The notes below the pieces were generated by a model. It saw nothing but the letters and a program-made list of their open reading frames with translations, did not search any database and was not told the origin of the DNA. A stretch of DNA of 64,000 nucleotides from an uncultured Rhodobacter sp. (GTDB lineage Bacteria; Pseudomonadota; Alphaproteobacteria; Rhodobacterales; Rhodobacteraceae), in the NCBI GenBank assembly GCA_945952585.1, contig CAMFII010000002.1, forward strand, positions 62,001 to 126,000, in the 5' to 3' direction. The number at the start of each line of letters is the position of its first letter. The stretch's first letter is position 1. Below are positions 18,264-26,888 of the stretch, in pieces. A program made the translations under genes and the position numbers.

Positions 18264-18935
18264 CTAAGTGTCCATGCCAGCAGACAGGCGCTCTAGAGTG
18301 CGCATAACCTGCGATGCCTGCCACTGTCCGCCACGTGCTGTAGGAACCCCAGCGCGGTTCAGATGTTCTGCAATCTCCCTCAACGGCTTTCCTGCCTCCC
18401 GAAGTGGTAGGATGATGCCTGCTACACGGTCGGCCCGCGCTGCGGCATTGGCCTGCATCGCGGCATTGCGCCTCATGGTTTTGTCCCGCAGTCCACCCAG
18501 CGTGGTGCCACGAGCTTTGGCTTCTGCGAGTGCTGCCTTAGTCCGGGCGGAGATGAACTCGCGTTCCTGCTCTGCAAGTGCAGCGTAGATGTGGAGCTGG
18601 AACTTGTCGGCATAGGGCATCTGCGCAACTCGTAGCCGTATCTTGGGATCGTCCATGATAGTGGCGATGAAGGATACCTTCCGGCTCAGGCGGTCGAGCT
18701 TGGCCACCAACAGATCAGCGCCGGTCTTACGCACCAGTGCCAAAGCCTCGGCTAGCTTGGGCCTGTCATCGGCCTTGCCAGTCTCAATCTCTGTGAAGTC
18801 GGCCAGCACCTCATACGGCACCTCAGTGAAGCCAGTCAGGAAAAGCTGAATGTCCCGCTCTTGTGCTGCCAAGCCGAGCCCGGACTTGCCCTGATCTTCT
18901 GTGCTCACTCGCTTGTAGATGACGTACTGCTTCAC
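18264..18935 (-). CDS. Serine recombinase (resolvase/invertase family)
   Basis: This 223-aa small serine recombinase has the N-terminal catalytic domain (about residues 1-140) with YKRVSTEDQ, Ser11 being the nucleophile, the active-site Arg region LDRLSR (about 79-84), and AALAEQEREFISARTKAAL at the E-helix. The C-terminal part (about 150-220) contains LREIAEHLNRAG followed by WQASQVMRTLERL, a DNA-binding HTH of the kind seen in plasmid and phage resolvases. It is flanked by 13-bp direct repeats at 17813 and 19454. Confidence 0.92.
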   Translation of the reverse strand: MKQYVIYKRVSTEDQGKSGLGLAAQERDIQLFLTGFTEVPYEVLADFTEIETGKADDRPKLAEALALVRKTGADLLVAKLDRLSRKVSFIATIMDDPKIRLRVAQMPYADKFQLHIYAALAEQEREFISARTKAALAEAKARGTTLGGLRDKTMRRNAAMQANAAARADRVAGIILPLREAGKPLREIAEHLNRAGVPTARGGQWQASQVMRTLERLSAGMDT

Positions 18936-19057
18936 GATCCGAACCCGCCATGACTTGCCACTCAGGACAGGCTGGCATGCGGCGTTGCAAATGTCAATGT
19001 TGGTTGTGATTGTTACATGTGGGTCTTTCGCTGTCGAGATGCAGTAGGTGGTCTGCC

Positions 19058-19324
19058 TTAGGGTTGATCTGCGACCTTGCCTTTCACTGCTGCCTGTCTC
19101 AGCGCCCCAATGGACTTGCTGATTTCCGCCGCGACACCGAACGCCACACCGATTGCCAGATACTTGGCATTGGCATCAATGAGCATGAACGGCCCACGGC
19201 CCAGAATTCGTGTGACCTCCTCTGCACTGCCAGTCGCCAAAGCGACGAATGCAATGCCCAAGTTCATGGCGCTAGTGACAAACAGCAACCAAGCGATGAG
19301 CAGACCGACCTTGGTGAAGAACAT
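19058..19324 (-). CDS. Small two-helix membrane protein
   Basis: The 88-aa product from ATG 19324 (MFFTKVGLL) has one strong transmembrane helix at residues 5-27 and a second amphipathic/hydrophobic stretch at about 55-70 (KYLAIGVAFGVAAEI). The start has GGGAG seven bases upstream, which supports it over the longer in-frame start at 19402. No known family recognised; it is divided from the serine recombinase by 122 bases. Confidence 0.6.
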   Translation of the reverse strand: MFFTKVGLLIAWLLFVTSAMNLGIAFVALATGSAEEVTRILGRGPFMLIDANAKYLAIGVAFGVAAEISKSIGALRQAAVKGKVADQP

Positions 19325-19453
19325 GTACAACTCCCATACAGTGCACCTGACCAGTGCTCTCACGGATCGGGAGCACAGGGAAGTGGGCCGTAACTCGGCC
19401 ATGTCGTCTCACCAAATCGAGAGGGGTATGGGGGAAGATCGCGCGGGGTACAT

Positions 19454-19466
19454 GATAGATACCCCC
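19454..19466 (+). repeat. 13-bp direct repeat, copy 2
   Basis: Second exact copy of GATAGATACCCCC, located between the small membrane protein and the restriction endonuclease gene. Confidence 0.55.
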
Positions 19467-19496
19467 ACGCAAAAATTTGTCGGAGATTTACGTTGC

Positions 19497-20228
19497 CTAG
19501 AGGCGAACAACTCTGCCGTTAACGCACTCGTAGAAATCAGGATTGCGAACGGCTACTAACTCAACGAGGCGGTCAAGCACTTCTTCCATAGGAACACTTG
19601 TGTGGAGGTCTCCAACTGCGAATGCCCTAATCCTGTTGGTCTTTGCTGCGATATCCAGAAGTATCAAATAAAACTCTTCAAATTGCTCGTCGCGCCCTGC
19701 TGGATCATCTCTGCCGGTGAAGAGCGCGAGGCGTCTATGCGCGTTCTCAAACGTGGACTTACGTTGTCCAGTGTTGTCGCGCGCAGCACCCTCATCAAGA
19801 AAGAAAAGTGCAGCCAAGACGGCATACGGAAAGCGCCTGTGTAGGGTGACCGCCTCAATAAGCATATCTCCGCGTCTGTTAGTCAGGTTCTTCTGGAAGT
19901 TACCCGATCTAGCGTCGCGGTAGTTGATTGTCTTGATAGAGATACCAAGCAGCAAGCCGCTTTCCTCTGTAGCCCAAGTCACATCAACCTTTTTCGCTCC
20001 AATCCCACCTGCCATCCTGCGCTCTGCACCGGTGTCGCCGGTTATCCCGGGTGGAGCTGGTCTTGCTCCATCAAGCCCTCTATGCCGCAACTCATCAGCT
20101 ATCGCTTCCGCTACGGCCTGAGAAATCCGCTCGGAGAAGGCCTTTTTCTGAGACTGGCTGGCGGTGTCTGGCGGCTTTGCACCCACTCTATCAAGAGCGG
20201 CATCAAGTAAGTCATCTATTCTTGCCAT
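19497..20228 (-). CDS. Putative type II restriction endonuclease
   Basis: The 243-aa product directly follows and overlaps by 17 bases an N6-adenine methyltransferase gene, the usual arrangement of a type II R-M pair. A possible PD-(D/E)xK-like core is VDVTW (Asp82/Asp84) followed 15 residues later by GISIKT (Lys99), where the usual Glu is Ser. The predicted strand-helix pattern and length agree with small type II nucleases such as those paired with gamma-class methyltransferases. I do not recognise a specific isoschizomer family, so the endonuclease assignment rests mainly on context. Confidence 0.65.
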   Translation of the reverse strand: MARIDDLLDAALDRVGAKPPDTASQSQKKAFSERISQAVAEAIADELRHRGLDGARPAPPGITGDTGAERRMAGGIGAKKVDVTWATEESGLLLGISIKTINYRDARSGNFQKNLTNRRGDMLIEAVTLHRRFPYAVLAALFFLDEGAARDNTGQRKSTFENAHRRLALFTGRDDPAGRDEQFEEFYLILLDIAAKTNRIRAFAVGDLHTSVPMEEVLDRLVELVAVRNPDFYECVNGRVVRL

Positions 20229-21861
20229 TCCCAGCCCGCGCTTTTCGCCGATTGAAGAGGAGCTCCCTCGCCTGCCTTAAGTTAGTGAGCGTCGCTTCCG
20301 ACACGTTCTCAAGCACAATCGGATCGACCAGTTTGCATGCGTCCTCAAGCCTCCCACTACGAAGCGCCGTACCCAATTGAGGCTTAATGGCCTCAAGTCG
20401 CGCCCTTCTTCTGTTTATCACTTCTAAAGACGGGACGGGCAGCTTGCCCGCTTCGCTCGGCTCAAGCTTAAGTAGCCCTCCACCATAGGCCCTGCCCACC
20501 ACTTCCGCGCCCAGCAGAGTGACGCTGTTAAGGCAAGCTAATGGGAGTAGAAGTCTGCCGAGTTCTTTGCGACCCTCTTTCAACCTCACTCCGTACACCG
20601 AGTTTACGATAGCTGCACTTGCAGTGTTCGCGATGAGCCTAGGTCGATCATGGTTCATATAGGTGAAAAGCAAATCTGGTGTATCTACCAGTGGTACGCG
20701 CCACCATGGCTTTCGTACACGACACTTGTAGGCTTTCGAGACACCGAGCTGCTCACCAGCTTCAATATACTTGCGGGCAGCGTCGGAAGGTTCATCGCCC
20801 GGATAGAACAAATGGCAACGCTCACCCTCAGAGCGCAACGCCTTCCAACCATTCATCGAGAACTCTAGGCCACGAAGGTGGCGCGATCCGGGCGGAGATA
20901 TACGGATAAGCTCGTCAGTCGTGATGCCATGCTCACGTGCTTGTGCTTCCGTCATCGCAAAATAGGCGTTGTTGCCGGTGACGGCACCTAGATACGTTGC
21001 TCCCCAAGCAGCCAGTGTCTCACAAGTCTGTGCTGCTAGCGCATCATACTCTTGGAAGGTGTCCTGAGCCACAAATGCGGGCGTCCACTTCTCACCTTCC
21101 GAAGGGACGTAACTGGTCCAGTTCATGGCTTCCGCTTCTAGCGAAGCGGCGTTCCGGGCTTGGTACAGTTGGAAGCAGCTTGCTCTGCCACTGCCCTCAG
21201 CGAGCAAGAGTACGACATCTTCGAGTACCCCGGGAAATACTCGCTCTTCGAAAGAGACAAGGCGCAAAGAGCTAAACCTGTTAAGAAGGAAGCGCCTTAC
21301 TTCTGCTGCGTAACCTACGCTGAGCAACTCCGCAGGCAGCACGAGTGCAAGTCGCCCCTCGGGCCTTAGATGCAACGCTGCCTTTACAACAAAAGCGGCC
21401 CACGAGCTTGCGAGGCCGGATAGCCTTACGCCTTGCGCAAGTGCAGCCTCTAGGCTTCGGGCGCGTGAGAGACCGGAGAAGTCCTGATATCGCACGAACG
21501 GCGGGTTGCCGATGATAGCATCAAAGCGGTGGCTCGCTGCGTACTCAAAGAAGTCTCCCTCACTCACATCTGCGAACAGACCGACTTCTGCCAGTGCCTC
21601 GCGTGCTCTCGCGGCTGATGCGCCGTGGAGCTCCACGCCAGCTAACTGGCCTTCGTTCAATGAAGTAGCATTGCGCAAGGTGCGCAGCTTCTTCCCAGCC
21701 GAAATGAGAAAGACTGCCTCTCCGCAAGATGGCTCAAGTACCGTGTCGTCTGCGCCCCGGACGGCCCACTGAGCCATGTAGTCGGCAATCTCGATTGGGG
21801 TGAAGAAAGCTCCTCGCGCCTTCTGTTCTATAGTTCCTGCCAAGGCACTCCCCCACTTCAT
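20212..21861 (-). CDS. Gamma-class N6-adenine DNA methyltransferase
   Basis: The 549-aa enzyme has motif X (GAFFTP, residues 17-22) first, then motif I (LEPSCGEAVF, about 42-51), motif IV NPPF (119-122) and motif VI-VIII sequences, with a C-terminal target-recognition region at about 300-500. That X-I-IV-TRD order is the gamma class of type II methyltransferases (TaqI, PaeR7I, SalI types), which methylate adenine N6 in short palindromic sites. It protects host DNA from the overlapping downstream nuclease. Recognition site is not readable from sequence. Codon use is clearly more A/T than in host genes. Confidence 0.9.
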   Translation of the reverse strand: MKWGSALAGTIEQKARGAFFTPIEIADYMAQWAVRGADDTVLEPSCGEAVFLISAGKKLRTLRNATSLNEGQLAGVELHGASAARAREALAEVGLFADVSEGDFFEYAASHRFDAIIGNPPFVRYQDFSGLSRARSLEAALAQGVRLSGLASSWAAFVVKAALHLRPEGRLALVLPAELLSVGYAAEVRRFLLNRFSSLRLVSFEERVFPGVLEDVVLLLAEGSGRASCFQLYQARNAASLEAEAMNWTSYVPSEGEKWTPAFVAQDTFQEYDALAAQTCETLAAWGATYLGAVTGNNAYFAMTEAQAREHGITTDELIRISPPGSRHLRGLEFSMNGWKALRSEGERCHLFYPGDEPSDAARKYIEAGEQLGVSKAYKCRVRKPWWRVPLVDTPDLLFTYMNHDRPRLIANTASAAIVNSVYGVRLKEGRKELGRLLLPLACLNSVTLLGAEVVGRAYGGGLLKLEPSEAGKLPVPSLEVINRRRARLEAIKPQLGTALRSGRLEDACKLVDPIVLENVSEATLTNLRQARELLFNRRKARAGNGKNR

Positions 21862-22096
21862 ACTGTACTCTCGCCCCGGTCGGGGCGGAATATCTAGCTC
21901 TCAAACTGTCATGCCGCGAACAATATGGCAACAAGCGCGAACATGATCCGGTTAGCCGAAGTGGTCGCCTGAGCAGGCACGCACTTTTGCAAATCCCGGC
22001 GCGCATGCGAAAGTGCGACGTCTGGAGGATGCCGAGAAGCCAGTCTCGCAGAAAACTGGATCATGCCAAGGACGCAACGCTGGGCTGGCATGGGGC
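21862..22096. other. Intergenic region before the methyltransferase
   Basis: No supported gene. It lies between the 64-aa minus-strand frame and the methyltransferase, and presumably carries the R-M promoter. No controller-protein gene or C-box repeat is obvious. Confidence 0.4.
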
Positions 22097-22291
22097 CTAC
22101 ATGCCTTCGCCTCCGCCTTGTGTGGCGATCCATGCGTCGGCCTCCTCTCGGGTGCGAAACCCAACGTCAGATCGCCTATGGAGAAGAGTGCGGCCATCGA
22201 CTGGCAGGACGTCATAGATTTCAAAGTGCGTCACTTCCTCGCCGCTGGCTGTGCGCAACGTAGCTTCTTTTACGATCAGTCGGCCTTCCAT
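22097..22291 (-). CDS. Small hypothetical protein at the island right end
   Basis: The 64-aa product MEGRLIVKEATLRTA... ends with GFRTREEADAWIATQGG, a pattern seen in small phage/island proteins of unknown function. The ATG at 22291 has GGAG six bases upstream, which decides this start over a frame extending to 22468. It is on the same strand as the R-M genes, 235 bases upstream of them. Confidence 0.55.
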   Translation of the reverse strand: MEGRLIVKEATLRTASGEEVTHFEIYDVLPVDGRTLLHRRSDVGFRTREEADAWIATQGGGEGM

Positions 22292-22480
22292 GTAGCACTC
22301 CACTAGTTTGAAGAGGTCGGCAGAGGTGCTTGCATGGGAGCACCGAGCTGCTTGGCAGACGACAGCAAGACAAAAGGCTGCGCCAGGAAAATCCGCAGCA
22401 TCTTCGAGTTTGACCTTGCCTGTTGATGCAGTGTGACACAACAGTGCGACACAGAACTTAACCCGCACTCACGCGTTCTA

Positions 22481-22496
22481 GCGTTCTCAAGCACTT
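22481..22496 (+). repeat. Right inverted arm-type repeat of the island
   Basis: GCGTTCTCAAGCACTT is the inverted counterpart of 11949-11963. A second GCGTTCTA-like half copy precedes it at 22472-22480, so the right arm may hold two binding sites. Confidence 0.6.
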
Positions 22497-22513
22497 ACAG
22501 GAATGGTGGGAGC

Positions 22514-22530
22514 TCCTCTCGCTCCGACCA
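22514..22530 (+). repeat. attR core: 17-bp copy of tRNA-Pro 3' end
   Basis: Exact second copy of TCCTCTCGCTCCGACCA; it marks the distal boundary of the island. Downstream, base composition and codon use return to host values. Confidence 0.92.
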
Positions 22531-22568
22531 AATCAAGAAATCCCGAAAAACCCAGATGGCAGGCGCCG

Positions 22569-23009
22569 CTAGTTGGCCTCGGCCGTCGTGTTTTCGATCC
22601 CATCCGCGCCCATGAAGATCGCGATAAGACGAACGTCATCCGTTCCGGTATTCCGTCCGTTGTGGGGGGACTGATAGGCTTCGACGAGGGAATCTCCCTT
22701 GTGGTAGACCTTCGTGCCCGCAGGCCCGTAATCGACGGTCAGTTCTCCGTCCAGCATCCAGGCAAAGAGCGGGACGTTGTGCTTGTGCCACCCGGTTTCC
22801 TGCCCCGGAACCATCGTGACAATCGCGGCGGTGACCTTCGCCGTGCCGGGGGGATAGGCAAAGGGCTGTCCGATCACGGTCGTGGAGGTGGACAGAAGCA
22901 CCTCGAGCGGGGGATAGCTCGCTCGCCCGAGGGCGATGCCCCCCGACATGCCGACCAGCCCCGCCGCGCCTGCGATCAGCCATAGGCTGCGTCTTGAATT
23001 CCCGGCCAT
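22569..23009 (-). CDS. Exported cupin-domain protein
   Basis: A 146-aa protein with an N-terminal SRRSLW twin-arginine-like start and one hydrophobic helix (residues 10-30), followed by a single cupin barrel: GQETGWHKHNVPLFAWMLDGEL supplies the first metal-binding motif (G-x5-H-x-H-x-n-E-like) and SPHNGRNTG the second His. It is likely membrane-anchored or periplasmic. Substrate is unknown. It is the first host gene after the island, on the same strand as the ornithine cyclodeaminase family gene 42 bases upstream. Confidence 0.8.
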   Translation of the reverse strand: MAGNSRRSLWLIAGAAGLVGMSGGIALGRASYPPLEVLLSTSTTVIGQPFAYPPGTAKVTAAIVTMVPGQETGWHKHNVPLFAWMLDGELTVDYGPAGTKVYHKGDSLVEAYQSPHNGRNTGTDDVRLIAIFMGADGIENTTAEAN

Positions 23010-23051
23010 GCATGCCTCCCTTGAACCTGGGCCGCCCTCGCCACGGGCAAA

Positions 23052-23966
23052 TCAGCGTTTCCGCCAGGCCCCGAGGATGTAGGCCGCCGTCATCAGGTCA
23101 AGATGCGCGCCGCCGCCGTTCTTGGCGATGGTTATCTCGTCGTCCGAGAGGCGGGCAAAGCCGCCTTTTGCCAGGTCGTAGTAATCGGCGATCACGTCCG
23201 CCTCCGAGATCACGCCGCGGGCGATCGGATCCTTCAACTCGCCGATGTGGTGAATGGTCGTTGCCCTAGAGTCTACGAACAGCCGCGCGCGCCGCAGCGC
23301 CTCGTCATCGACCTCGCGCATGTCAGGGCGGTAGGCGCCGATCAGGTCAAGGTGGGTGCCCGGCGACAGCCATTCCCCGCGGATGACAGGGTCGCGGCTC
23401 ATGGTGGCGGTGGCGATGATGTCCGCCGCGCCTACCGCGACCGCCAGGTCGTCCGCGACATCGGCACCGCTGGCCTGTGCTGCGGCTTCCGCACCCGCAC
23501 GGCTGCGGTTCCAGAAGGTGAATCGGGCTTCAGGGAAAGCGCTGCGATAGGCGCTTACCATTGAGCGTGCCACCGTGCCGGCGCCGACGATCAGGATGTT
23601 GCGGCTGCCCGGTCGTGCCAGCTGGCGGGCGGCAAGCAGGCTGTCGCCGGCGGTCTTCCACTTGGTGACAAGGTGGAAGTCGACCACCGCCTCCAACTCG
23701 CCCGCGCGGTCGTCATAGACGGTCACCGAGCCATTCACGCTTGGCTTGGAGAGTGCTGAATTCCCCGGAAAGATCGTCGCCGCCTTGACCAGGAGCCCGA
23801 GCCCATCGATCCAGGCGGCGCGGTTCAGGAGCGTGTCTTGGCCACGATAAAGCAGCGTGTCGCCGATCTCTGCTCTGGGCAGTCGATGGCCTTCCCGGAA
23901 CGCCTCGACGAGCCCGCCCCAGCTCAGATACGACTCTGCCTCGGGTCCGATGATTTCCACCGTCAT
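23052..23966 (-). CDS. Ornithine cyclodeaminase family protein
   Basis: At 304 aa this is an NAD(P)-binding member of the ornithine cyclodeaminase/mu-crystallin family. The Rossmann motif GAGTVARSM (about residue 129) and the C-terminal DLxGAYRPDMREVDDEAL, ending GGGAHLDLMTA, are characteristic. Real activity could be cyclodeaminase, ketimine reductase or alanine/diaminopropionate dehydrogenase type. The ATG at 23966 overlaps the HAD gene stop (ATGA); an open frame further upstream is not supported. Confidence 0.87.
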   Translation of the reverse strand: MTVEIIGPEAESYLSWGGLVEAFREGHRLPRAEIGDTLLYRGQDTLLNRAAWIDGLGLLVKAATIFPGNSALSKPSVNGSVTVYDDRAGELEAVVDFHLVTKWKTAGDSLLAARQLARPGSRNILIVGAGTVARSMVSAYRSAFPEARFTFWNRSRAGAEAAAQASGADVADDLAVAVGAADIIATATMSRDPVIRGEWLSPGTHLDLIGAYRPDMREVDDEALRRARLFVDSRATTIHHIGELKDPIARGVISEADVIADYYDLAKGGFARLSDDEITIAKNGGGAHLDLMTAAYILGAWRKR

Positions 23967-24589
23967 AGTCCAGCCTCGCTTTGGGAAAGAAGTCCTGCCT
24001 CGACCAGCCGGCGCGCCCAGCCCTGTGGTCCGTCGAAATGGTGGGTCTGCCAACCGCGCGCCTGCGCTGCGGCGATGTTGTCGGCCCGGTCGTCGGTGAA
24101 GAGCAGCCGCTCAGGCGCAAGCCCGCAATCTGCCTCGACCATCTCGTAGATCCGCGGATCGGGCTTGATGACCCCCATGTGCCCCGAGACATAGGGGCGG
24201 TCGAATTCGTTCAGGAAGTCATATTGCGTCTGGGCATAGGCAAAGCTGTAGATGCCGAAGTTGGTCAACGCGAAGACCGGAACGCCCTTGGCGCGAAGCG
24301 CCCGCAGAAGTGCGATCGAATGGTCGATGGTGGGCGAGGCGATGTCGATCCAGTGGTCGTGCCACCAGCGGATCTGCTCGGCCCAGGCGGGATGGTTTTC
24401 GGCCGTCTCGTAGATGGTCTCGCGGAACAGGCCGCCTGCATCGACCTTGTCGTTCATACCGTGCAGGTCGACCTCGGCGAACATCCTTTCGCGCGCCTCG
24501 CGCCCGATGCGGCTGTCGTAATAGCGTTCGGGGTTCCACTCGATCAGCACGTTGCCGATGTCGAAGATCACCGCCTCGGGTGTCGTCAT
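23963..24589 (-). CDS. HAD-family hydrolase (YihX-like)
   Basis: The 208-aa HAD phosphatase starts with motif I FDIGNVLIEWNP (Asp nucleophile at residue 10), resembling glucose-1-phosphatase YihX-type enzymes. Motif II is ALTNFG, and motifs III/IV are KPDPRIYE and FTDDRADN. It overlaps the downstream ornithine cyclodeaminase family gene and directly follows a DMT transporter gene (TAG-ATG adjacent), so the three are one operon. Physiological substrate unknown. Confidence 0.9.
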   Translation of the reverse strand: MTTPEAVIFDIGNVLIEWNPERYYDSRIGREARERMFAEVDLHGMNDKVDAGGLFRETIYETAENHPAWAEQIRWWHDHWIDIASPTIDHSIALLRALRAKGVPVFALTNFGIYSFAYAQTQYDFLNEFDRPYVSGHMGVIKPDPRIYEMVEADCGLAPERLLFTDDRADNIAAAQARGWQTHHFDGPQGWARRLVEAGLLSQSEAGL

Positions 24590-25537
24590 CTAGGTCCTGC
24601 TCCTGTTCACGGCCTCGCGCCAGAACATGTACAGACCGCCGCCGCAGATCAATGCGATACCGACCCAGGCATGAAGATCGGGCCAGGTGCCGAAGACCGT
24701 GGCGCCCCAGAAAATCGCCAGCGGCATGGACGCATATTCGAAAGGCGCAACCAGCCCTGCCTCGCACAGGCGGTAGGCCTGGGCGATCAGGAAGCCGCCG
24801 ATGGCGCTCGCCGCGCCCGAGGCCAGGAAGATCGGCCAGTCGCCCGGATGCGGCCAGGTCCAGCCGCGGAACAGGAAGGCGAGCGACGGATCGCTCTGTG
24901 CCGCGAGGTGGCCGTCGCCGACGGTAAAGCCCATCCCCAGACAGACGACGATGAAGGTCAGCTGCACATAGAAGGCCATCGTCACGGCTTTTTCACTGAT
25001 CCCCATACGTCGGGTCATCATGTGCATCATCGCGTAGAACAGCGCCGACAGCACCGGCAGCAGCGCGGCCCAGTGAAATCCGCTTTGCCCCGGGCGCATC
25101 ATCACGATCACGCCGAGAAGGCCCACCCCCACCGCGATCCAGCGCCGGATCCCAACCTTTTCGCCCAGCAGAGGCACGGAAAGGGCGGTGATAAGGAGGG
25201 GCGCGATGAAGAAGATCGCCACCGCATCGGCCAGCGGCATCGCGGCAAGGCCCAGGAAATAGAACAGGTTCGAGCAGACGACGAACAGTGCCCGCATCAG
25301 GTGCATCGGCAGCCGCTGTGTCCGCAGGGCCGGCAGCCCACCGTGGAAGGGCAGGACGACGCACAGCATGATCATCAGCCCGACGGACGAGCGGATCAGC
25401 ACCACCTCGTGCAAGGCGTAACTTCCGCTCAGGAACTTGATCGAGACATCGTTGATCGAAAAGACCAGCGACCCGCCGACAGCAGACAGGATGCCGACGA
25501 GCGCAAGGCGGTTGGGCTGGGAAAGCTGGGTTGTCAC
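24590..25537 (-). CDS. DMT-superfamily (EamA) transporter
   Basis: The 315-aa protein has ten predicted transmembrane helices in two EamA repeats. It shares with the exporter at 10828 the block IAPLLITALSVPLLGEKVGIRRW. It heads a minus-strand operon with the HAD and ornithine cyclodeaminase family genes; its stop abuts the HAD start. Substrate is unknown. Confidence 0.88.
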   Translation of the reverse strand: MTTQLSQPNRLALVGILSAVGGSLVFSINDVSIKFLSGSYALHEVVLIRSSVGLMIMLCVVLPFHGGLPALRTQRLPMHLMRALFVVCSNLFYFLGLAAMPLADAVAIFFIAPLLITALSVPLLGEKVGIRRWIAVGVGLLGVIVMMRPGQSGFHWAALLPVLSALFYAMMHMMTRRMGISEKAVTMAFYVQLTFIVVCLGMGFTVGDGHLAAQSDPSLAFLFRGWTWPHPGDWPIFLASGAASAIGGFLIAQAYRLCEAGLVAPFEYASMPLAIFWGATVFGTWPDLHAWVGIALICGGGLYMFWREAVNRSRT

Positions 25538-25591
25538 AAGCGAAGCTTGCCCCGGCCGTGGCCAGGCCGTCTGTCCCGCCCGCGACAGGCG

Positions 25592-26050
25592 CTATCCCGC
25601 CCGCGCCGCGCGGACGGCCCGTTCCAGCGTGTCGAGAAAGCGCGACCGGTCCAGCTTGCCGAAGCCCTTGCCGCCGCCCTGCCGGAACGGATCGGCGGCC
25701 CGCAGATCGGCGGCCAGATCGCGCGCGGCGAGCGCCATGCCCACATTGGCCGAGGTCAGCATCTCGCCGTTCGGCTTCACCACCTTGGCGCCTGCGGCCA
25801 CACATTTCGCCGCCAGGGGGATGTCATTGGTCACCACGACATCGGTCGGTCCCGCTGTCGCCGCGATCCACTTGTCAGCCTCGTCCGGCCCGTCAGCAAC
25901 GTAGACGCTTTCGACCAGCGGGTTCGCCGAGGGTCTGATGCCACCGTTCGAGACAAGGATCATCCGCAGCCGGTGCCGGGTCGCCACCCGCTCGGTCTCG
26001 TCCTTGACCGGGCAGGCATCGGCATCCACGAGGATGCGCGTCTCAGTCAT
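25592..26050 (-). CDS. YaiI/YqxD family (DUF188) protein
   Basis: This 152-aa UPF0178 protein starts [18 protein letters not shown], which is the family signature of a PIN-like/NYN-like acidic site, and continues with [17 protein letters not shown]. The family is widespread and uncharacterised; its fold suggests a metal-dependent nuclease. I chose ATG 26050, which overlaps the fghA stop by eight bases, over ATG 26077 inside fghA. Confidence 0.9.
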   Translation of the reverse strand: MTETRILVDADACPVKDETERVATRHRLRMILVSNGGIRPSANPLVESVYVADGPDEADKWIAATAGPTDVVVTNDIPLAAKCVAAGAKVVKPNGEMLTSANVGMALAARDLAADLRAADPFRQGGGKGFGKLDRSRFLDTLERAVRAARAG

Positions 26051-26873
26051 AAAGTGCCCTTGCGTGGAAGCCGACATGCTCTTCCATGAAGCTCGCCACG
26101 AAGAAATAGCTGTGGTCGTAGCCTTTCTGCATCCGGAAGACGCTGTTCTGCCGCCGCGCCATCATTGCCTCGGCCAGCGCCTCGGGCTTCAGGAGGTCGA
26201 GGAACTGGTCCGACCCGCCCTGGTCGATCAGCATCGGCCCATCGAAGCCACGCCGCCGCATGAGGAGCGTCGCGTCATGCGGCGCCCATTTCGTCTCGTC
26301 GCTGCCAAGGTACGCGGCGAATTGCTTCCGACCCCAGTCGCTCGCCGTCGGATTGGTGATCGGAGCAAAGGCCGAGACCGACTGGAACCGCCCCGGAAAG
26401 CTCATCGCGATGGTCAGCGCACCATGCCCACCCATCGAATGGCCGGTGATCGCCTGCCGCTCCTCGGCAACCGGGAAGGCGTTGAACAGGAGGCGCGGCA
26501 GTTCTTCGGTCACGTAGTCCCACATGCGGAAATGTGGTGACCAAGGCTGTTCGGTCGCGTTCACATAGAAACCCGCGCCCTGGCCAAGGTCATAGGCCGG
26601 GTCATTTGCTACATCCTCGCCGCGCGGGCTGGTGTCGGGGAAGACCAGAGCGATGCCAGCCTCTGACGCCCATTTCTGCGCCCCGGCCTTCACCATCGCG
26701 TTCTCATGCGTGCAGGTCAGGCCCGAAAGGTACCACAGGACCGGAACGGGCTCCTTCTCGGCCTCCTCGGGCAGGAACAGGCCAAAGGTCATGTCGCAGC
26801 CGCAGGCATCCGAGGCATGGGAATAGACCCCCTGAACCCCGTTGAAGGCGCGGTTTTCCGAAATGGTCTTCAT
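26043..26873 (-). CDS. fghA: S-formylglutathione hydrolase
   Basis: The 276-aa esterase-D-type alpha/beta hydrolase cleaves S-formylglutathione to formate and glutathione, the last step of glutathione-dependent formaldehyde oxidation. The nucleophile elbow [10 protein letters not shown] (Ser about 146), the oxyanion region [12 protein letters not shown] and a late catalytic His in GYDHSYFF are clear. Its partner dehydrogenase adhC is in this window at 34529-35659. The ATG is 15 bases downstream of the AEC transporter stop, which suggests co-transcription. Confidence 0.95.
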   Translation of the reverse strand: MKTISENRAFNGVQGVYSHASDACGCDMTFGLFLPEEAEKEPVPVLWYLSGLTCTHENAMVKAGAQKWASEAGIALVFPDTSPRGEDVANDPAYDLGQGAGFYVNATEQPWSPHFRMWDYVTEELPRLLFNAFPVAEERQAITGHSMGGHGALTIAMSFPGRFQSVSAFAPITNPTASDWGRKQFAAYLGSDETKWAPHDATLLMRRRGFDGPMLIDQGGSDQFLDLLKPEALAEAMMARRQNSVFRMQKGYDHSYFFVASFMEEHVGFHARALYD

Positions 26874-26888
26874 GGCGTCGTCCTTTCG

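Larger units (their letters stand above)
11935..22530. mobile_element. tRNA-Pro genomic island (about 10.6 kb) with R-M system
   Basis: The segment between the two 17-bp repeats contains an integrase adjacent to the tRNA, an Xre-type regulator, a second tyrosine recombinase module, a serine recombinase, several small membrane or hypothetical proteins and a restriction-modification pair. Codon use and base composition visibly shift to more A/T than in the flanking genes, especially at 17.0-17.5 and 19.5-21.9 kb. No conjugation, phage structural or replication genes are visible, so it is a small integrative island, a defence-type island or a decayed prophage, not a complete phage or ICE. Confidence 0.9.

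Noticed and set aside
24310-26089. Very long plus-strand frames opposite the HAD, DMT and DUF188 genes
   Set aside because: Arg/His-rich antisense shadows of conserved minus-strand genes.
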